Positions 1 through 10,211 are shown, numbered from the stretch's first letter. The stretch: DNA of 54,279 bases from Gammaproteobacteria bacterium (GCA_022614965.1 JAKEHO010000017.1:1-54279); one strand, 5' to 3'. Program-made: numbers and translations. Notes: generated from the sequence alone by a model not told the origin.

Positions 1-72
1 ATCCATACGCCCGGGATGCGCAAGGTGAGTACACATGAGATGGGCGATGCGGTTGTCGCTGCCGTAGGCTGA
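1..72 (+). CDS. leuB: 3-isopropylmalate dehydrogenase, C-terminal end only
   Basis: Only the last 23 codons and the TGA stop lie in the window. The tail reads STHEMGDAVVAAVG, matching the usual LeuB C-terminus (a Thr-x-Glu-Met-Gly-Asp-Ala run followed by a short helix). LeuB oxidises and decarboxylates 3-isopropylmalate in leucine synthesis. The neighbour supports the call: leuB directly upstream of asd and fimV is a common gammaproteobacterial order. The fragment is too short for certainty on sequence alone. Confidence 0.75.
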   Translation: MHTPGMRKVSTHEMGDAVVAAVG

Positions 73-188
73 TTAAGGAAACAAACAGTATTAAATGAGT
101 GTTAGGTTAGTTGATATGGTCATGGGATGGCAACTAAAGATACTTTCAGTGCGCATCCGCGCATAGCGATGATTAAGATGCGAGTCGC

Positions 189-197
189 TGGTATAAC
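189..197 (+). promoter_or_regulatory. possible extended -10 promoter for asd
   Basis: The string TGGTATAAC at 189-197 is an extended -10 element (TG-n-TATAAC). It lies 25 bases before the asd GTG start, so transcription would begin near 204. I see no good -35 hexamer, so this is tentative. Confidence 0.3.
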
Positions 198-221
198 GTC
201 GCAGCAAGAAAGAGTTGAATT

Positions 222-1250
222 GTGAATACAACCCGGAAATTTAATGTGGCTATCGTAGGCGCCACCGGTGCGGTGGGCGCGGCGATGGTATCGATACTGA
301 CGGAAAGAGATTTCCCAGTTGGTAGACTCAGTCTCCTTGCAAGTGCTCGATCCGCGGGGACGAAGATTGATTACAATGGACAACAGCTCGTGGTCCAGGA
401 ACTCGAGTCCTTTGACTTTAGCGGTGTTGATATCGGGCTCTTCTCGGCGGGTGCATCTGTTTCCGACGTCCACGCGCCGAGAGCATCCCACGCGGGATGT
501 ATTGTCATCGACAATACCTCACGGTTTCGCTACGAAAAAGATATTCCTTTGGTCGTTCCGGAAGTCAACGCGGATACCCTCGCCCAGTATGTTAACCGAG
601 GAATTATTGCCAACCCAAACTGCTCTACTATACAGATGGTTGTGGCACTCAAGCCTATCTATGATGAGGTTGGCATAGAGCGGATTAATGTTTGCACTTA
701 TCAGGCGGTGTCCGGCACTGGCAAGAGGGCGATCGATGAACTCGCTACTCAGACGGCGGCACTTCTGAATGCAAAGCCCATCCACCCCTCGGTGTATCCC
801 AAGCAGATCGCCTTTAACGTCCTGCCGTACATCGATGCGTTCCAGGACAATGGTTACACAAGGGAAGAGATGAAAATGGTATGGGAGACACGAAAGATAT
901 TGAATGACGAGGATATCAAGGTGAACCCAACCACAGTACGGGTACCGGTGTTTTATGGCCATTCTGAAGCGGTGCATATTGAGACCCGGGAGAAGATCAC
1001 AGCGGCTGATGTGCGAAGACTCTTAGAGAGCGCACCGGGTGTCGTCGTGTTGGATGGACGGCACGATGGTGGCTACCCGACGGCCGTAACCGAGGCCTCA
1101 GGTGGTGATGCTGTCTACGTAGGGCGTATTCGGGAAGATATCTCTCATCCGCGGGGAATCGACCTGTGGGTCGTCGCTGACAATGTGCGCAAGGGCGCGG
1201 CACTCAACAGTGTTCAAATCGCTGAAATTTTGGTAAAAGAGTATTTGTAA
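222..1250 (+). CDS. asd: aspartate-semialdehyde dehydrogenase
   Basis: This cytoplasmic NADPH enzyme reduces aspartyl-4-phosphate to aspartate semialdehyde, the branch point to lysine/diaminopimelate, threonine and methionine. The protein of 342 residues has the N-terminal nucleotide-binding loop GATGAVGAAM (13-22) and the catalytic Cys134 in NPNCSTIQ. The active-site His region follows near residue 250 (VFYGHSEAVH). The length is typical of the family (about 340). The chosen start is GTG at 222, with no strong Shine-Dalgarno sequence. It lies between leuB and fimV, the standard location in many gammaproteobacteria. Alternative functions are unlikely. Confidence 0.96.
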   Translation: MNTTRKFNVAIVGATGAVGAAMVSILTERDFPVGRLSLLASARSAGTKIDYNGQQLVVQELESFDFSGVDIGLFSAGASVSDVHAPRASHAGCIVIDNTSRFRYEKDIPLVVPEVNADTLAQYVNRGIIANPNCSTIQMVVALKPIYDEVGIERINVCTYQAVSGTGKRAIDELATQTAALLNAKPIHPSVYPKQIAFNVLPYIDAFQDNGYTREEMKMVWETRKILNDEDIKVNPTTVRVPVFYGHSEAVHIETREKITAADVRRLLESAPGVVVLDGRHDGGYPTAVTEASGGDAVYVGRIREDISHPRGIDLWVVADNVRKGAALNSVQIAEILVKEYL

Positions 1251-1440
1251 ACTATAGTTAAGGTGTAATTGTAAAGCACATTCGAAGTTTGCGGCTGTGG
1301 TAACACGGGAAGCGCTGAAGCCTAGACCGCGGCAGTTCTTCGCCGCTAGCGTTCGACGGGCGTCTTTGTCCCCCGCTATTGGCCTGCCCAGGTGTTCGCA
1401 GATCGCCGTCGTTAGAAAGACTAAGCCAAGATCACAGGTG

Positions 1441-4400
1441 ATGAAACGGATACTGGCCCTTGTCCTGGCATGGTTCGCCTTCAGTGCGCCTAGCGTTTGC
1501 CATGCGCTCGGACTGGGCGAACTGCAGCTCAATTCCAGCCTGAATCAACCCTTTGACGCCCGCATCGAGCTGTTGATGGTGAAGCCTGAAGAGCTGGATA
1601 CCGTCAATATAAGGCTTGCAGACACCGAGGCCTTTCGAGATGCCGGTGTTGATCGGCCATTTATCCTAAGCAGGCTTCATTTCGAGTTGATTCGCAATGA
1701 AAAGGGAGCTGATTTCATAAGGATCAGTTCGTCTGAACCGATCCGCGAGCCGTTCCTTGACTTTTTATTGGAGGTCAACTGGTCGAATGGCCGTATGTTG
1801 CGGGAGTACACGGTGCTGCTCGACCCGCCCGTGTATGAGGCCAGACTCGAAGTCGCAAAGGAAATAGCCGCGCCTGCAGAGGCGCCTCGCCTTGCACCAC
1901 CTCTGACAAGGCCAACCCAAGCCCCGGCAATGCCGGGCTCCGCACCGGCCTCCTCGCCAACGCCGGAGCCTCTGGTGAGTCATACCGTAAACCAGGGTCC
2001 GGGCTACCGTGAGGGACCGGCCGCTGTCGGTGGGGAGTATGGGCCCGTTGTGGCTGGTGACACGCTGTGGTCGCTCGCCAAGCGTTTTCGCCCCGACAAC
2101 TCCGTTAGTGTGCAGCAGATGATGCTGGCCATGTTGCGAACAAATCCGAAAGCGTTCGCACGCGATAATGTGAATGGCCTCTTTAAGGGCTATATCCTCC
2201 ATATTCCGGATCGGGAAGAGATTTTGGCGCTGACTAAGGCCGAAGCCCTGGCCGAAGTGAAGAGCCAGTATGGCCTGTGGGATGAGTACCGCCAGAGGAT
2301 TGCAAGCATGGCTGGTCCACGTACCGTGGGTGCCGGTGCCACGGCCAAACCGGGCGCCGCGCAAGCCACGCGCGCAGAGGAACTGCCAGAGAAGTCTGAA
2401 CTTAGACTGGTGAGTCCATCGAAGGAAGGCGTCGGTACCACGCAGCAGGTTGGGGAAGCCCCCGCAGACGGTACACCTGCAGCGGAACTTGCAAAGAACT
2501 TAGCGTTGGCGAACGAGACCATGGAGGCGTTGCGGCAAGAAAACGCAGACATCAAGAACCGCTTGTCCGAGTCTGAAGAATTGGTTGTCGATTTGAGGCG
2601 CCTCATCTCGCTTAAGGATGACCAGCTTGCTGCATTGCAGGCGGAATTGGCCAAGGCACAGGCCGAGGCAAAGCCAGAGGCAGAGCCCGCCCCGCCTGAC
2701 CAGCCAATACCCGCGACAACAGAACCCCCAAAGACCGCGGCAGCGACTGCGAAGCCCCCAGCCATGCAAGAGGGAGGGCTGGAGGAGGAACAGGTTGTTG
2801 TCGTCTCGGGGTCTGATTCTCCGGCCCAAACCTCACCTGGGCCAATCTTCATGGTTGAGGAGATTTTTAACTCTGTTAAGGATTTCGTTGCGGGTTTTGC
2901 AGGCAACGCCACGGGCTATGTTGACACGGCAAAAGGATTTGTCATGGGCAACACGAGGACTCTCTTATACGTTGCGGGTGGTTTGGTATTGTTGCTGCTC
3001 GGCTATGCATTCGTCACCCACCGGGCTCGACAGGCGGAAGAGGCGGAGCTTATTGAGCTTCCGGGTTTTGCCGATGAGGCCTTACTTGATATTTCAGAGC
3101 CTAGAGAAACCGAAGACGTGCTCGATGTGACAAAAGCCGAAACCGTCGCGCTGGCTGCCAGCGAGCTGCCTAAACCAGCGGCCTCTGCTCCAGAGCGGGG
3201 GATCTTTCCCATGGGCACGGAGGCGGCGTCCTCAGAAGTCGGGGAAGACCCGCTGGCTGAAATTAATATCTATCTCGCGTATGAACGATTTGACCAGGCG
3301 GAAGAGTTTGTCAAAGCCGCGATTAAGAAATCGCCTGGTCGGCACGACTACAAGCTGAAGTTGCTGGAGGTCTATTATGCCGCCAACAACAAGAAGGCCT
3401 ATGAGGAATACGCCCGCGTACTGCGCGATGCGGTCGGCGGAGACGGACCGATCTGGGAGATGGCAGAGGCGATGTGGCAGGAGATGTCCCCAGGGAGGGC
3501 GTTATTTGAACCAGCCAAGCCAGGCGAGGACACGACGCCATTTGCGGCGCCCCTCGGCGCAAGCACTGGCTCGGACGTCCTCGACATTACGCGTGACGAA
3601 GAGCCTATTGCCAGCGACATAACGCTAACGTACTCACCGAAAGGGGAAGAGACATTTCGCGAACGCACAAGTGAGGTTGCACGAGCAAGTGAGAGGGAAG
3701 AGGATGCGGGTCTGGACTTTGAATTGGACGTTTCCGACACCACTGAACCTGGAATTGGGCAGGCAGATGAGGTTTTGGATCTTACCCGAAGCGCCACCAG
3801 CGATGATGAAGAAGAAATGTTGGATATCACTGTGGCAGCGAGGGAAGCCTTTGATACAGGCGCAGAGATTTTGGACATCACAGGACCGGGTGCCCGGACG
3901 GAGGAGGGGATCAAACCGGTATTAGATATCTCTTCAGGACATGAGTTTGGCGGGGATGAAGAATCGATGTTGGATATCACGGCGGGCAGCGCCGCACTGA
4001 TGTCAAGCGGAAGGGATCTGCTTGATGTTAGCCTGACGAGTCAAGGGACGCTGGACTCACGTGAGGACCTGCTCGATGTGACCTCGGTGGAGGAGCCAAA
4101 GCCAGCGGGGGCGGGACAGGCGCCCGATATGGAACCGGAAGCGACGGAGGGTACCGACATTTTTGACATCTCGGCCTCAGGGCAGGATATTGACGCGGGG
4201 GAAGTACCTCAACATGACTATCGGATGGAGTTCGACGTCGGCGGGGAAACCGTGGGCAACGCGGATGAGCTGGATGTGAGCGCCGAAGCCGCTTCTGAAC
4301 CGGGGTTGGATTTTGAATGGGTCGATATCCTGGACACAACAACGGGCGAGGATTCCGATGACGATGCCTTCTCTCGGGACACTATCAAGCTGCAAGGCAT

Positions 4401-4629
4401 GAAGTCGGAGGAGGAGCCGGAGTTCGCGGATACGGTATCCATGCCGCGCTCACCGGACGCCGAACAACAAAGTGCTGCCGATGAAGCGGCGACGAAACTC
4501 GATTTAGCCAAGGCCTATATCGAATTAGGGGACTCTGACAGCGCTAAGACGATTCTAGACGAAGTGGTAAAAGAAGGAACTGACGAGCAAAAACACGACG
4601 CCAAGGAGCTTTTAAAACAAGTGACCTGA
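1441..4629 (+). CDS. fimV: FimV/HubP-family polar hub protein
   Basis: FimV-type proteins span the inner membrane, bind peptidoglycan and organise the cell pole (type IV pili, chemotaxis, chromosome origin partners). I start it at the ATG at 1441 because a signal peptide begins there (MKRILALVLAWFAF, cleavage near CHA/LGLGEL at 23/24). The frame is open back to 1297, but that extension looks non-coding. The protein is 1062 residues. Features in order: the FimV N-terminal module (24-150); a Pro-rich linker; a LysM domain from about 200 (VVAGDTLWSLAKRF); a coiled coil (about 350-410); a transmembrane helix (about 507-527, LLYVAGGLVLLLLGYAFV); a TPR-like segment (about 600-680); a long acidic cytoplasmic region with about 14 LD[IVL][ST] motifs; and the C-terminal FimV TPR motif (LDLAKAYIELGDSDSAK). 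The location between asd and truA is canonical. Confidence 0.93.
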   Translation: MKRILALVLAWFAFSAPSVCHALGLGELQLNSSLNQPFDARIELLMVKPEELDTVNIRLADTEAFRDAGVDRPFILSRLHFELIRNEKGADFIRISSSEPIREPFLDFLLEVNWSNGRMLREYTVLLDPPVYEARLEVAKEIAAPAEAPRLAPPLTRPTQAPAMPGSAPASSPTPEPLVSHTVNQGPGYREGPAAVGGEYGPVVAGDTLWSLAKRFRPDNSVSVQQMMLAMLRTNPKAFARDNVNGLFKGYILHIPDREEILALTKAEALAEVKSQYGLWDEYRQRIASMAGPRTVGAGATAKPGAAQATRAEELPEKSELRLVSPSKEGVGTTQQVGEAPADGTPAAELAKNLALANETMEALRQENADIKNRLSESEELVVDLRRLISLKDDQLAALQAELAKAQAEAKPEAEPAPPDQPIPATTEPPKTAAATAKPPAMQEGGLEEEQVVVVSGSDSPAQTSPGPIFMVEEIFNSVKDFVAGFAGNATGYVDTAKGFVMGNTRTLLYVAGGLVLLLLGYAFVTHRARQAEEAELIELPGFADEALLDISEPRETEDVLDVTKAETVALAASELPKPAASAPERGIFPMGTEAASSEVGEDPLAEINIYLAYERFDQAEEFVKAAIKKSPGRHDYKLKLLEVYYAANNKKAYEEYARVLRDAVGGDGPIWEMAEAMWQEMSPGRALFEPAKPGEDTTPFAAPLGASTGSDVLDITRDEEPIASDITLTYSPKGEETFRERTSEVARASEREEDAGLDFELDVSDTTEPGIGQADEVLDLTRSATSDDEEEMLDITVAAREAFDTGAEILDITGPGARTEEGIKPVLDISSGHEFGGDEESMLDITAGSAALMSSGRDLLDVSLTSQGTLDSREDLLDVTSVEEPKPAGAGQAPDMEPEATEGTDIFDISASGQDIDAGEVPQHDYRMEFDVGGETVGNADELDVSAEAASEPGLDFEWVDILDTTTGEDSDDDAFSRDTIKLQGMKSEEEPEFADTVSMPRSPDAEQQSAADEAATKLDLAKAYIELGDSDSAKTILDEVVKEGTDEQKHDAKELLKQVT

Positions 4630-4759
4630 GCAGGCAATGCCACCATTATGTCCGTGGCTGGCGGCCTTGCCCCCTTTCTGCGAGCGACCATATCGCCAGT
4701 GTACCGGTGCCACCCTCCTGCATCTGAGGAATGGCCGTAAGATTCTGCGAGGCCCGATC

Positions 4760-5434
4760 ATGCATCCCACAGCGCGTATAGTCTGTGTCATCGTAATGGC
4801 TGCTTTTTTGTCAAGTGGTGACAGTCGCGTAGTGGTGACTGTGGCGCTCCTGCTTGCATTGAGTTATATGGTGACGGCCAAGGTAACTTTTGGCGAGGTG
4901 ATTCGTCCGCTATGGCGAATGCGATGGCTCTTCCTTGCTGTTGTGGCCATCTATCTCTGGTTACCGTCCGGCGTCACGTTTGAAGCCGTTGGTCAATCAT
5001 CGGTAGAAAACGGCTTGATGCAAGGGTTGCGGCGCGCTTCTGCGCTGGCATTACTGGTTATCGCTGTCAACCTTCTTTGCAAGACCACCACCCGCGAGCA
5101 ACTGCTAGGAGGGGTCTATTGGCTGGCAACGCCCATAGGATATTTTGGTATCCCTAGGGAGCGGCTCGCACTGCGCCTTGCCTTGGCGCTGCATTTCGTA
5201 CCGAGGGTTCAAGGAAACCTCGCCCAGGCCGTTGAGGTGGCGAAGTCCGCGGGTCATCGGCTGTCTGTGATAAGCGACTCTGTTGCTTGTTTGATGCGCG
5301 CTGTCTTGGATGAAGCGGAGGCGACCCCGCTCCATAGCATTGAGATACACGAGTTCTCTCATCCATCATGGGCGCAATGGTTGTATCCCCTTGGATTGGT
5401 ACTCGTGCTGGGGGTGGTCAAGTTCAGCGCATGA
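4760..5434 (+). CDS. ECF-transporter T-component-like (CbiQ/EcfT family) membrane protein
   Basis: A protein of 224 residues with several hydrophobic helices (about 5-50, 55-75, 95-115 and a C-terminal helix ending LYPLGLVLVLGVV). Near residue 175 a helix with VEVAKSAGHRLS resembles the Ala-Arg-Ser/Gly coupling-helix motif by which EcfT subunits contact their ATPases. The motif is degenerate and no ATPase or substrate-binding subunit is adjacent, so whether it works as a transporter is unknown. I chose ATG 4760; an upstream in-frame ATG at 4637 would add 41 residues of unlikely composition. The stop overlaps the truA start by ATGA (5431-5434), so the two genes are translationally coupled. Confidence 0.6.
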   Translation: MHPTARIVCVIVMAAFLSSGDSRVVVTVALLLALSYMVTAKVTFGEVIRPLWRMRWLFLAVVAIYLWLPSGVTFEAVGQSSVENGLMQGLRRASALALLVIAVNLLCKTTTREQLLGGVYWLATPIGYFGIPRERLALRLALALHFVPRVQGNLAQAVEVAKSAGHRLSVISDSVACLMRAVLDEAEATPLHSIEIHEFSHPSWAQWLYPLGLVLVLGVVKFSA

Positions 5435-6240
5435 GGATTGCACTGGGTATCGAGTACAACGGTAGGCAATTTTTTGGGTGGCAGGTTCAGAATGGCGCCC
5501 GTACGGTGCAGGCGTGCCTAGAGGAAGCGCTGTCCAAGGTTGCCAACCACCTCGTCAAGACACAATGTGCAGGGCGCACGGATACTGGAGTCCATGCCTG
5601 CAATCAGGTGGTCCATATTGACTCGCAGGCAGCGCGTCACCTGCGCTCCTGGGTTTTCGGTACAAACGCTAACCTTCCGAACGATGTCAGCGTTCTCTGG
5701 GCCAAAGAGGTGGGTGACGCTTTCCATGCCCGTTTCTCTGCAATCGGGCGAAGCTATCGGTATGTCATCTTGAATCGAGCGGTACGCCCTGGGGTCCTAG
5801 GGGGGAAGGTGACGTGGGAATGCAGGGCATTGAATGCCGAGTCCATGGAGGAGGCGGCCATGTTCCTTATCGGTGAGCATGATTTTACGTCATTTCGATC
5901 CCAGGCGTGCCAGGCAAAACACCCCGTACGGACGGTGCGCCGGTTGGGTGTTGCCCGTTGTGGAGAGCTGGTTATCATCGACATCGAGGCAAATGCCTTT
6001 CTTCATCACATGGTGCGCAACATGGTTGGCGTGCTGATGGCCATCGGCCTCGGTAAACGGGAGCCACATTGGGCAGACGATGTCCTGAGGGCACGCGATC
6101 GAACGGTGGCGGGCGTTACCGCGCCCCCCGAGGGCCTCTATCTGATGGCGGTTCACTATCCTGCGCGATTCAATATTCCGCAGGCGGTCGACTCCGGATG
6201 GCCCGGAGTCTCACGGACTGGGGTGACGCCCATAGGGTAA
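5431..6240 (+). CDS. truA: tRNA pseudouridine(38-40) synthase
   Basis: TruA converts uridines 38-40 of the tRNA anticodon arm to pseudouridine. From the ATG at 5431 the protein has 269 residues and opens MRIALGIEYNG, as the family does. The catalytic Asp is D51 in CAGRTDTGVHA. The RNA-binding motif HHMVRNMVG lies near residue 193. A longer frame from 5368 exists but would lie inside the preceding gene. The ATGA overlap with the upstream membrane-protein gene and the position before trpF are usual in this lineage. Confidence 0.95.
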   Translation: MRIALGIEYNGRQFFGWQVQNGARTVQACLEEALSKVANHLVKTQCAGRTDTGVHACNQVVHIDSQAARHLRSWVFGTNANLPNDVSVLWAKEVGDAFHARFSAIGRSYRYVILNRAVRPGVLGGKVTWECRALNAESMEEAAMFLIGEHDFTSFRSQACQAKHPVRTVRRLGVARCGELVIIDIEANAFLHHMVRNMVGVLMAIGLGKREPHWADDVLRARDRTVAGVTAPPEGLYLMAVHYPARFNIPQAVDSGWPGVSRTGVTPIG

Positions 6241-6294
6241 GGGAGTTTGGTTCTCGACTTCGGGGAGATAGAGTACACGGATAATGGGGTTTCT

Positions 6295-6981
6295 GTGCTG
6301 AAAGCTCATGATGCTATTGATGCTATGCGTGCTGAATCACAAAATTTGCGCGGCAGCCCTCGCGTCAAAGTGAAAATCTGTGGCATTACGCGTCCGGAAG
6401 ATGCGCGTAGTGCAGCGAACCTGGGGGCGGACGCCATTGGTCTGGTCTTTTATCAAGGGAGTCGCCGTGCGGTGACTGTGCACGAGGCGCTCAATATCGT
6501 GCGGGTGTTGCCGCCGTTCGTGAGCAAAGTCGGCTTGTTTGTCGATGCAACAGCAAATGAGATTGAGGCCATCCTTAGCGATGTGCCACTTGATGTGCTG
6601 CAATTTCACGGAGAAGAAAGCCCAGAAGTATGCCGACGGTATTCCATACCCTATATTAAGGCCGTTAGAATGCGAGAAAATGTCGATCTTGCAAGCATCG
6701 AAGAAGAGTACGCCGATGCCTGTGGCCTGTTGCTTGACAGCTACAAAGAGGGTGTTAAAGGCGGCGCAGGCGAATCATTTGACTGGTCAAAGGTACCGAA
6801 GCACCTCAGCAAGCCCATCATCCTTGCGGGTGGACTGACGCCGGAAAATGTGGGTCGAGCGATCGCCGAGGTTGGACCGTACGCTGTGGATGTGAGCGGC
6901 GGAGTCGAATCCAGTTACGGGGTCAAAGATGCCGCTAAGATAGCTGCGTTTATGCGAGGAGTATCCAATGCCAATTCCTGA
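6295..6981 (+). CDS. trpF: phosphoribosylanthranilate isomerase
   Basis: TrpF isomerises phosphoribosylanthranilate to CdRP in tryptophan synthesis. The conserved core [14 protein letters not shown] carries the catalytic Cys, [13 protein letters not shown] carries the catalytic Asp, and [15 protein letters not shown] is the phosphate-binding loop of the TIM barrel. The start is uncertain. GTG 6295 has a GGGG stretch 6 bases upstream. ATG 6325 ([10 protein letters not shown]) lacks a clear ribosome site but gives a more usual length. TTG 6247 is also in frame. The 3' end overlaps trpB by 14 bases, which suggests coupled translation. Confidence 0.93.
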   Translation: MLKAHDAIDAMRAESQNLRGSPRVKVKICGITRPEDARSAANLGADAIGLVFYQGSRRAVTVHEALNIVRVLPPFVSKVGLFVDATANEIEAILSDVPLDVLQFHGEESPEVCRRYSIPYIKAVRMRENVDLASIEEEYADACGLLLDSYKEGVKGGAGESFDWSKVPKHLSKPIILAGGLTPENVGRAIAEVGPYAVDVSGGVESSYGVKDAAKIAAFMRGVSNANS

Positions 6982-8236
6982 TGTCGGCTTGAGCGCGGCA
7001 AGTCCTAGGCGGGATGCCTCACACAGCGAGGGGAGGCGATCTTCCACCACCCTGCCCGATGCGCGAGGTCACTTTGGACCCTATGGTGGTCGATTTGTGG
7101 CTGAAACGCTCATGGGTCCCCTGGAGGTACTCCAAGAGGCCTATGAGCGTCATACTCGCGATCCGAAGTTTATCGCTGAACTCAATGAGGAGTTGCGTCA
7201 CTATGTGGGCCGTCCTTCGCCTCTGTATCACGCGAGGCGTCTATCCGAGCGGTATCGTGGTGGCCAAATCTATCTTAAGCGAGAGGACCTCAATCATACG
7301 GGTGCCCACAAAATTAATAATACGGTGGGCCAAGCCCTTCTCGCACAGCGCATGGGGAAGACGCGTATTATCGCGGAGACGGGTGCCGGACAGCATGGCG
7401 TAGCCGCTGCGACCGTGGCCGCCCGTTTGGGCCTTACGTGCGTGGTCTATATGGGCGCTCGGGACATCCAACGCCAGTCAATCAACGTGTATCGAATGAA
7501 GTTGCTGGGTGCTGAAGTGATTTCGGTCGAATCGGGTTCCAAGACCCTGAAAGATGCACTCAATGAGGCCATGCGAGATTGGGTAACCAACGTCGACGAT
7601 ACCTTCTATATCATTGGTTCCGTTGCAGGTCCACATCCTTATCCCGCCATGGTGCGTGACTTCCAGGCTGTTATCGGCCGCGAGGCGCGCCAACAATGTC
7701 TTGAACAGACGGGACGCCTGCCAGAGGCGCTGGTGGCCTGCGTGGGCGGCGGCTCAAACGCACTCGGTCTTTTTTATCCATTCATCGGCGACGCTAATGT
7801 GGCAATGTACGGTGTGGAGGCGGCGGGTGATGGAATTGAAACCGGCCACCACGCGGCATCCTTATGTGCGGGAAGATCCGGTGTGTTACACGGCAATCGC
7901 ACTTATCTCCTCGAAGATGAAAACGGACAGATCTTGGAAACGCATTCGATCGCCGCTGGCCTGGACTACCCCGGGGTCGGGCCGGAACATGCCTGGCTCA
8001 AGGATACAGGGCGAGTACATTACGTCGCGATCAGTGACGAAGAAGTGCTCGATGCCTTTCACGGTCTCACTCTGGCAGAGGGTATCATCCCTGCGCTCGA
8101 ATCGAGTCATGCACTCGCGTACGCTGCAAGGCTCTCACCCGAGCTGGGTCGCGATGCCATGATCGTGGTGAACCTGTCGGGCCGCGGGGACAAGGACATC
8201 CAGACAGTTGCTGCGCGAGAGGGCATTCACCTCTAA
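6968..8236 (+). CDS. trpB: tryptophan synthase beta subunit
   Basis: TrpB condenses indole, channelled from TrpA, with serine using pyridoxal phosphate. The PLP lysine is K115 in [10 protein letters not shown]. The phosphate-binding glycine loop [10 protein letters not shown] lies near residue 260 and the active-site Glu segment is [10 protein letters not shown]. The 422 residues include about 28 extra N-terminal residues (rich in Ser, Arg and Asp) compared with enteric TrpB. The start ATG 6968 is preceded by CGAGGAG inside trpF and fits coupling. Confidence 0.97.
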   Translation: MPIPDVGLSAASPRRDASHSEGRRSSTTLPDARGHFGPYGGRFVAETLMGPLEVLQEAYERHTRDPKFIAELNEELRHYVGRPSPLYHARRLSERYRGGQIYLKREDLNHTGAHKINNTVGQALLAQRMGKTRIIAETGAGQHGVAAATVAARLGLTCVVYMGARDIQRQSINVYRMKLLGAEVISVESGSKTLKDALNEAMRDWVTNVDDTFYIIGSVAGPHPYPAMVRDFQAVIGREARQQCLEQTGRLPEALVACVGGGSNALGLFYPFIGDANVAMYGVEAAGDGIETGHHAASLCAGRSGVLHGNRTYLLEDENGQILETHSIAAGLDYPGVGPEHAWLKDTGRVHYVAISDEEVLDAFHGLTLAEGIIPALESSHALAYAARLSPELGRDAMIVVNLSGRGDKDIQTVAAREGIHL

Positions 8237-8364
8237 ATTCCTTTCCCATCACTTCTGTCTAGTCCGTTTAAAATCGATGACGCGCAGATCCCATTGCGTT
8301 GAATACACTTAGGCGCTGGATGAATTCAGTGCTTTCATAGAAGTCGAGTTCAATCGCTGACAAG

Positions 8365-9171
8365 ATGAGTCGCATAAGTACCTGTTTTAGCGAACTGCGC
8401 AAGAGCCACCGCAAGGCATTAATTCCATTTGTTACTGCAGGGGATCCGGAACCGTCATGTACTGTCCCGCTGCTGCATGCAATGGTAGGCGCAGGTGCGG
8501 ATATGATAGAGTTAGGTGTTCCATTCTCAGATCCTATGGCCGATGGTCCTGCAATCCAGCGCTCCAGTGAGAGGGCGCTGCGCCACGGGGTAAGCTTGCG
8601 GGATGTCATTAATATGGTGAGGCAGTTTTCTGAGGACGATCGCAAGACACCGGTCATATTGATGGGTTATCTCAACCCGGTGGAAGTGATGGGATATGCC
8701 CGCTTTGCAAAGGCTGCGCGGGCTGCCGGAGTGGATGGTGTGTTGGTTGTCGATCTCCCGCCGGAGGAGGCAGACGAGCTAACCCATGTGTTGATAAAAC
8801 ATCATTTGGACCCGGTTTTTCTACTGGCTCCAACGACCAATGATATGCGTCTCGAGGCGATTTGCAGGGCGGCGCGCGGATTCGTCTACTATGTTTCGCT
8901 TAAAGGGGTGACCGGGAGCACCCGCTTGGATGTAGTGGATGTCAAGCTGAGGCTGAGCCACATACGAAGCAAGACACAGCTGCCAATCGGTGTTGGGTTC
9001 GGCATCAAGGACGCGGAATCGGCTGCACGTATCGCTGCCTTCAGTGATGCTGTTATCGTCGGAAGTGCGTTGGTTGAACGGATGGGAGCGCTGGCTAAGC
9101 GGCCGGACAAGATTGAGGGGGAGGTGACGACCTTCCTTAAGGGGCTCCGTCGTGCCATCGATGCGGCGTGA
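8365..9171 (+). CDS. trpA: tryptophan synthase alpha subunit
   Basis: TrpA cleaves indole-3-glycerol phosphate to indole and glyceraldehyde-3-phosphate. The catalytic residues fall at E49 ([11 protein letters not shown]) and D60 (MADGP), exactly the numbering known for the Salmonella enzyme. FVTAGDPEP at 22-30 is the family signature. The protein of 268 residues is of normal length. It is separated from trpB by 128 bases, which is unusual because the two are often coupled, so it may have its own promoter or a processing site in that gap. Confidence 0.97.
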   Translation: MSRISTCFSELRKSHRKALIPFVTAGDPEPSCTVPLLHAMVGAGADMIELGVPFSDPMADGPAIQRSSERALRHGVSLRDVINMVRQFSEDDRKTPVILMGYLNPVEVMGYARFAKAARAAGVDGVLVVDLPPEEADELTHVLIKHHLDPVFLLAPTTNDMRLEAICRAARGFVYYVSLKGVTGSTRLDVVDVKLRLSHIRSKTQLPIGVGFGIKDAESAARIAAFSDAVIVGSALVERMGALAKRPDKIEGEVTTFLKGLRRAIDAA

Positions 9172-9184
9172 AGGCCCCGGCCTT
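9171..9184 (+). terminator. weak hairpin at the trpA end
   Basis: AAGGCC-CC-GGCCTT at 9171-9184 begins within the trpA stop codon and can fold as a 5-bp stem with a 4-base loop. The following bases (TGTCTTAC) are not a proper T-tract, so at most this is partial termination before accD. Confidence 0.25.
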
Positions 9185-9239
9185 TGTCTTACATTCGCAC
9201 AGTCTCGCGAAGTAACTGAAAGAAGGATTTGGGCCCATT

Positions 9240-10100
9240 ATGAGCTGGCTTAAGAAATTGCTGCCACGTCGGATAAGGACCAACGGAACTACCAGACGTA
9301 CGGTTCCGGAAGGGATCTGGACTCAGTGTTCCGCGTGCAATGCCGTGCTTTACCGTGCGGAACTAGAACGCTGCCAAGAAGTGTGCCCGAAGTGTGCACA
9401 CCATATGCGAATCGGTGCTCGCAAGCGCCTTGATCATTTTCTCGACAAGAGCCTCCGGACGGAGATCGGAGAAAAGTTGCAGCCCGTTGATGTTCTAAAA
9501 TTCCGGGACAGCAAAAAGTACAAAGACCGCTTACACCAGGCACAAAGGGAGACAGAGGAGAACGACGCGCTGGTAGCCTTGATGGGACGGCTTAAGGGTT
9601 CGCCCCTGGTGGCGTGTTCGTTTGAGATTGATTTCATCTGTGGTTCAATGGGATCGGTCGTTGGAGAGCGGTTTGTTCGGGCAGTGGATGCTTGTATGGA
9701 TAATGGGATTCCACTCGTTTGCTTTTCTGCAAGTGGCGGCGCAAGGATGCAGGAGGCGCTAATATCCCTGATGCAGATGGCAAAGACTGCCGCAGCATTG
9801 GCCGCGCTAAGCCGCAAGGGCATCCCCTACATCTCGGTTATGTCCAATCCAACGATGGGAGGCGTATCGGCGAGCCTTGCAATGCTTGGGGATATCAACA
9901 TTGCAGAACCAAATGCCTTGATAGGATTTGCTGGTCCACGGGTTATCGAGCAAACGGTAAGAGAAACCTTGCCAGAGGGTTTCCAGCGCAGCGAGTTTCT
10001 GCTGAAGCATGGTGCGATTGATATGATCGTTGATCGCAGGGAAATGCGCGATCGGATTGCCTCTTTACTGTCGGTGCTGACCCATCAGCCGTTGCACTGA
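9240..10100 (+). CDS. accD: acetyl-CoA carboxylase carboxyltransferase beta subunit
   Basis: With AccA, this subunit transfers CO2 from carboxybiotin to acetyl-CoA, giving malonyl-CoA for fatty-acid synthesis. The zinc ribbon is complete: C30-x2-C33-x15-C49-x2-C52. The crotonase-like core contains the GGARMQEA stretch (oxyanion and CoA site) and PTMGGVSAS. The protein of 286 residues is typical. It stands in the common trpF-trpB-trpA-accD-folC order. Confidence 0.97.
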   Translation: MSWLKKLLPRRIRTNGTTRRTVPEGIWTQCSACNAVLYRAELERCQEVCPKCAHHMRIGARKRLDHFLDKSLRTEIGEKLQPVDVLKFRDSKKYKDRLHQAQRETEENDALVALMGRLKGSPLVACSFEIDFICGSMGSVVGERFVRAVDACMDNGIPLVCFSASGGARMQEALISLMQMAKTAAALAALSRKGIPYISVMSNPTMGGVSASLAMLGDINIAEPNALIGFAGPRVIEQTVRETLPEGFQRSEFLLKHGAIDMIVDRREMRDRIASLLSVLTHQPLH

Positions 10101-10211
10101 TCGGTTGACGGTCATCTCACAAATTTCTCTTCTTAAATCGGTTTGAAATACCCAGTGGCACTAAATAAAACCGTACCTCAATGGCCGTCCCCCGGCTGTT
10201 CGACCGGGCTG

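Noticed and set aside
1297..1440. A 48-codon N-terminal extension of fimV.
   Set aside because: The frame is open, but it would bury the signal peptide that begins at 1441 and is Arg-rich without family similarity.
2190..2912. A 240-codon minus-strand frame inside fimV.
   Set aside because: Composition (Ser/Ala/Gly-rich) mirrors the antisense of the FimV Pro/Glu-rich linker and coiled coil; there is no family resemblance.
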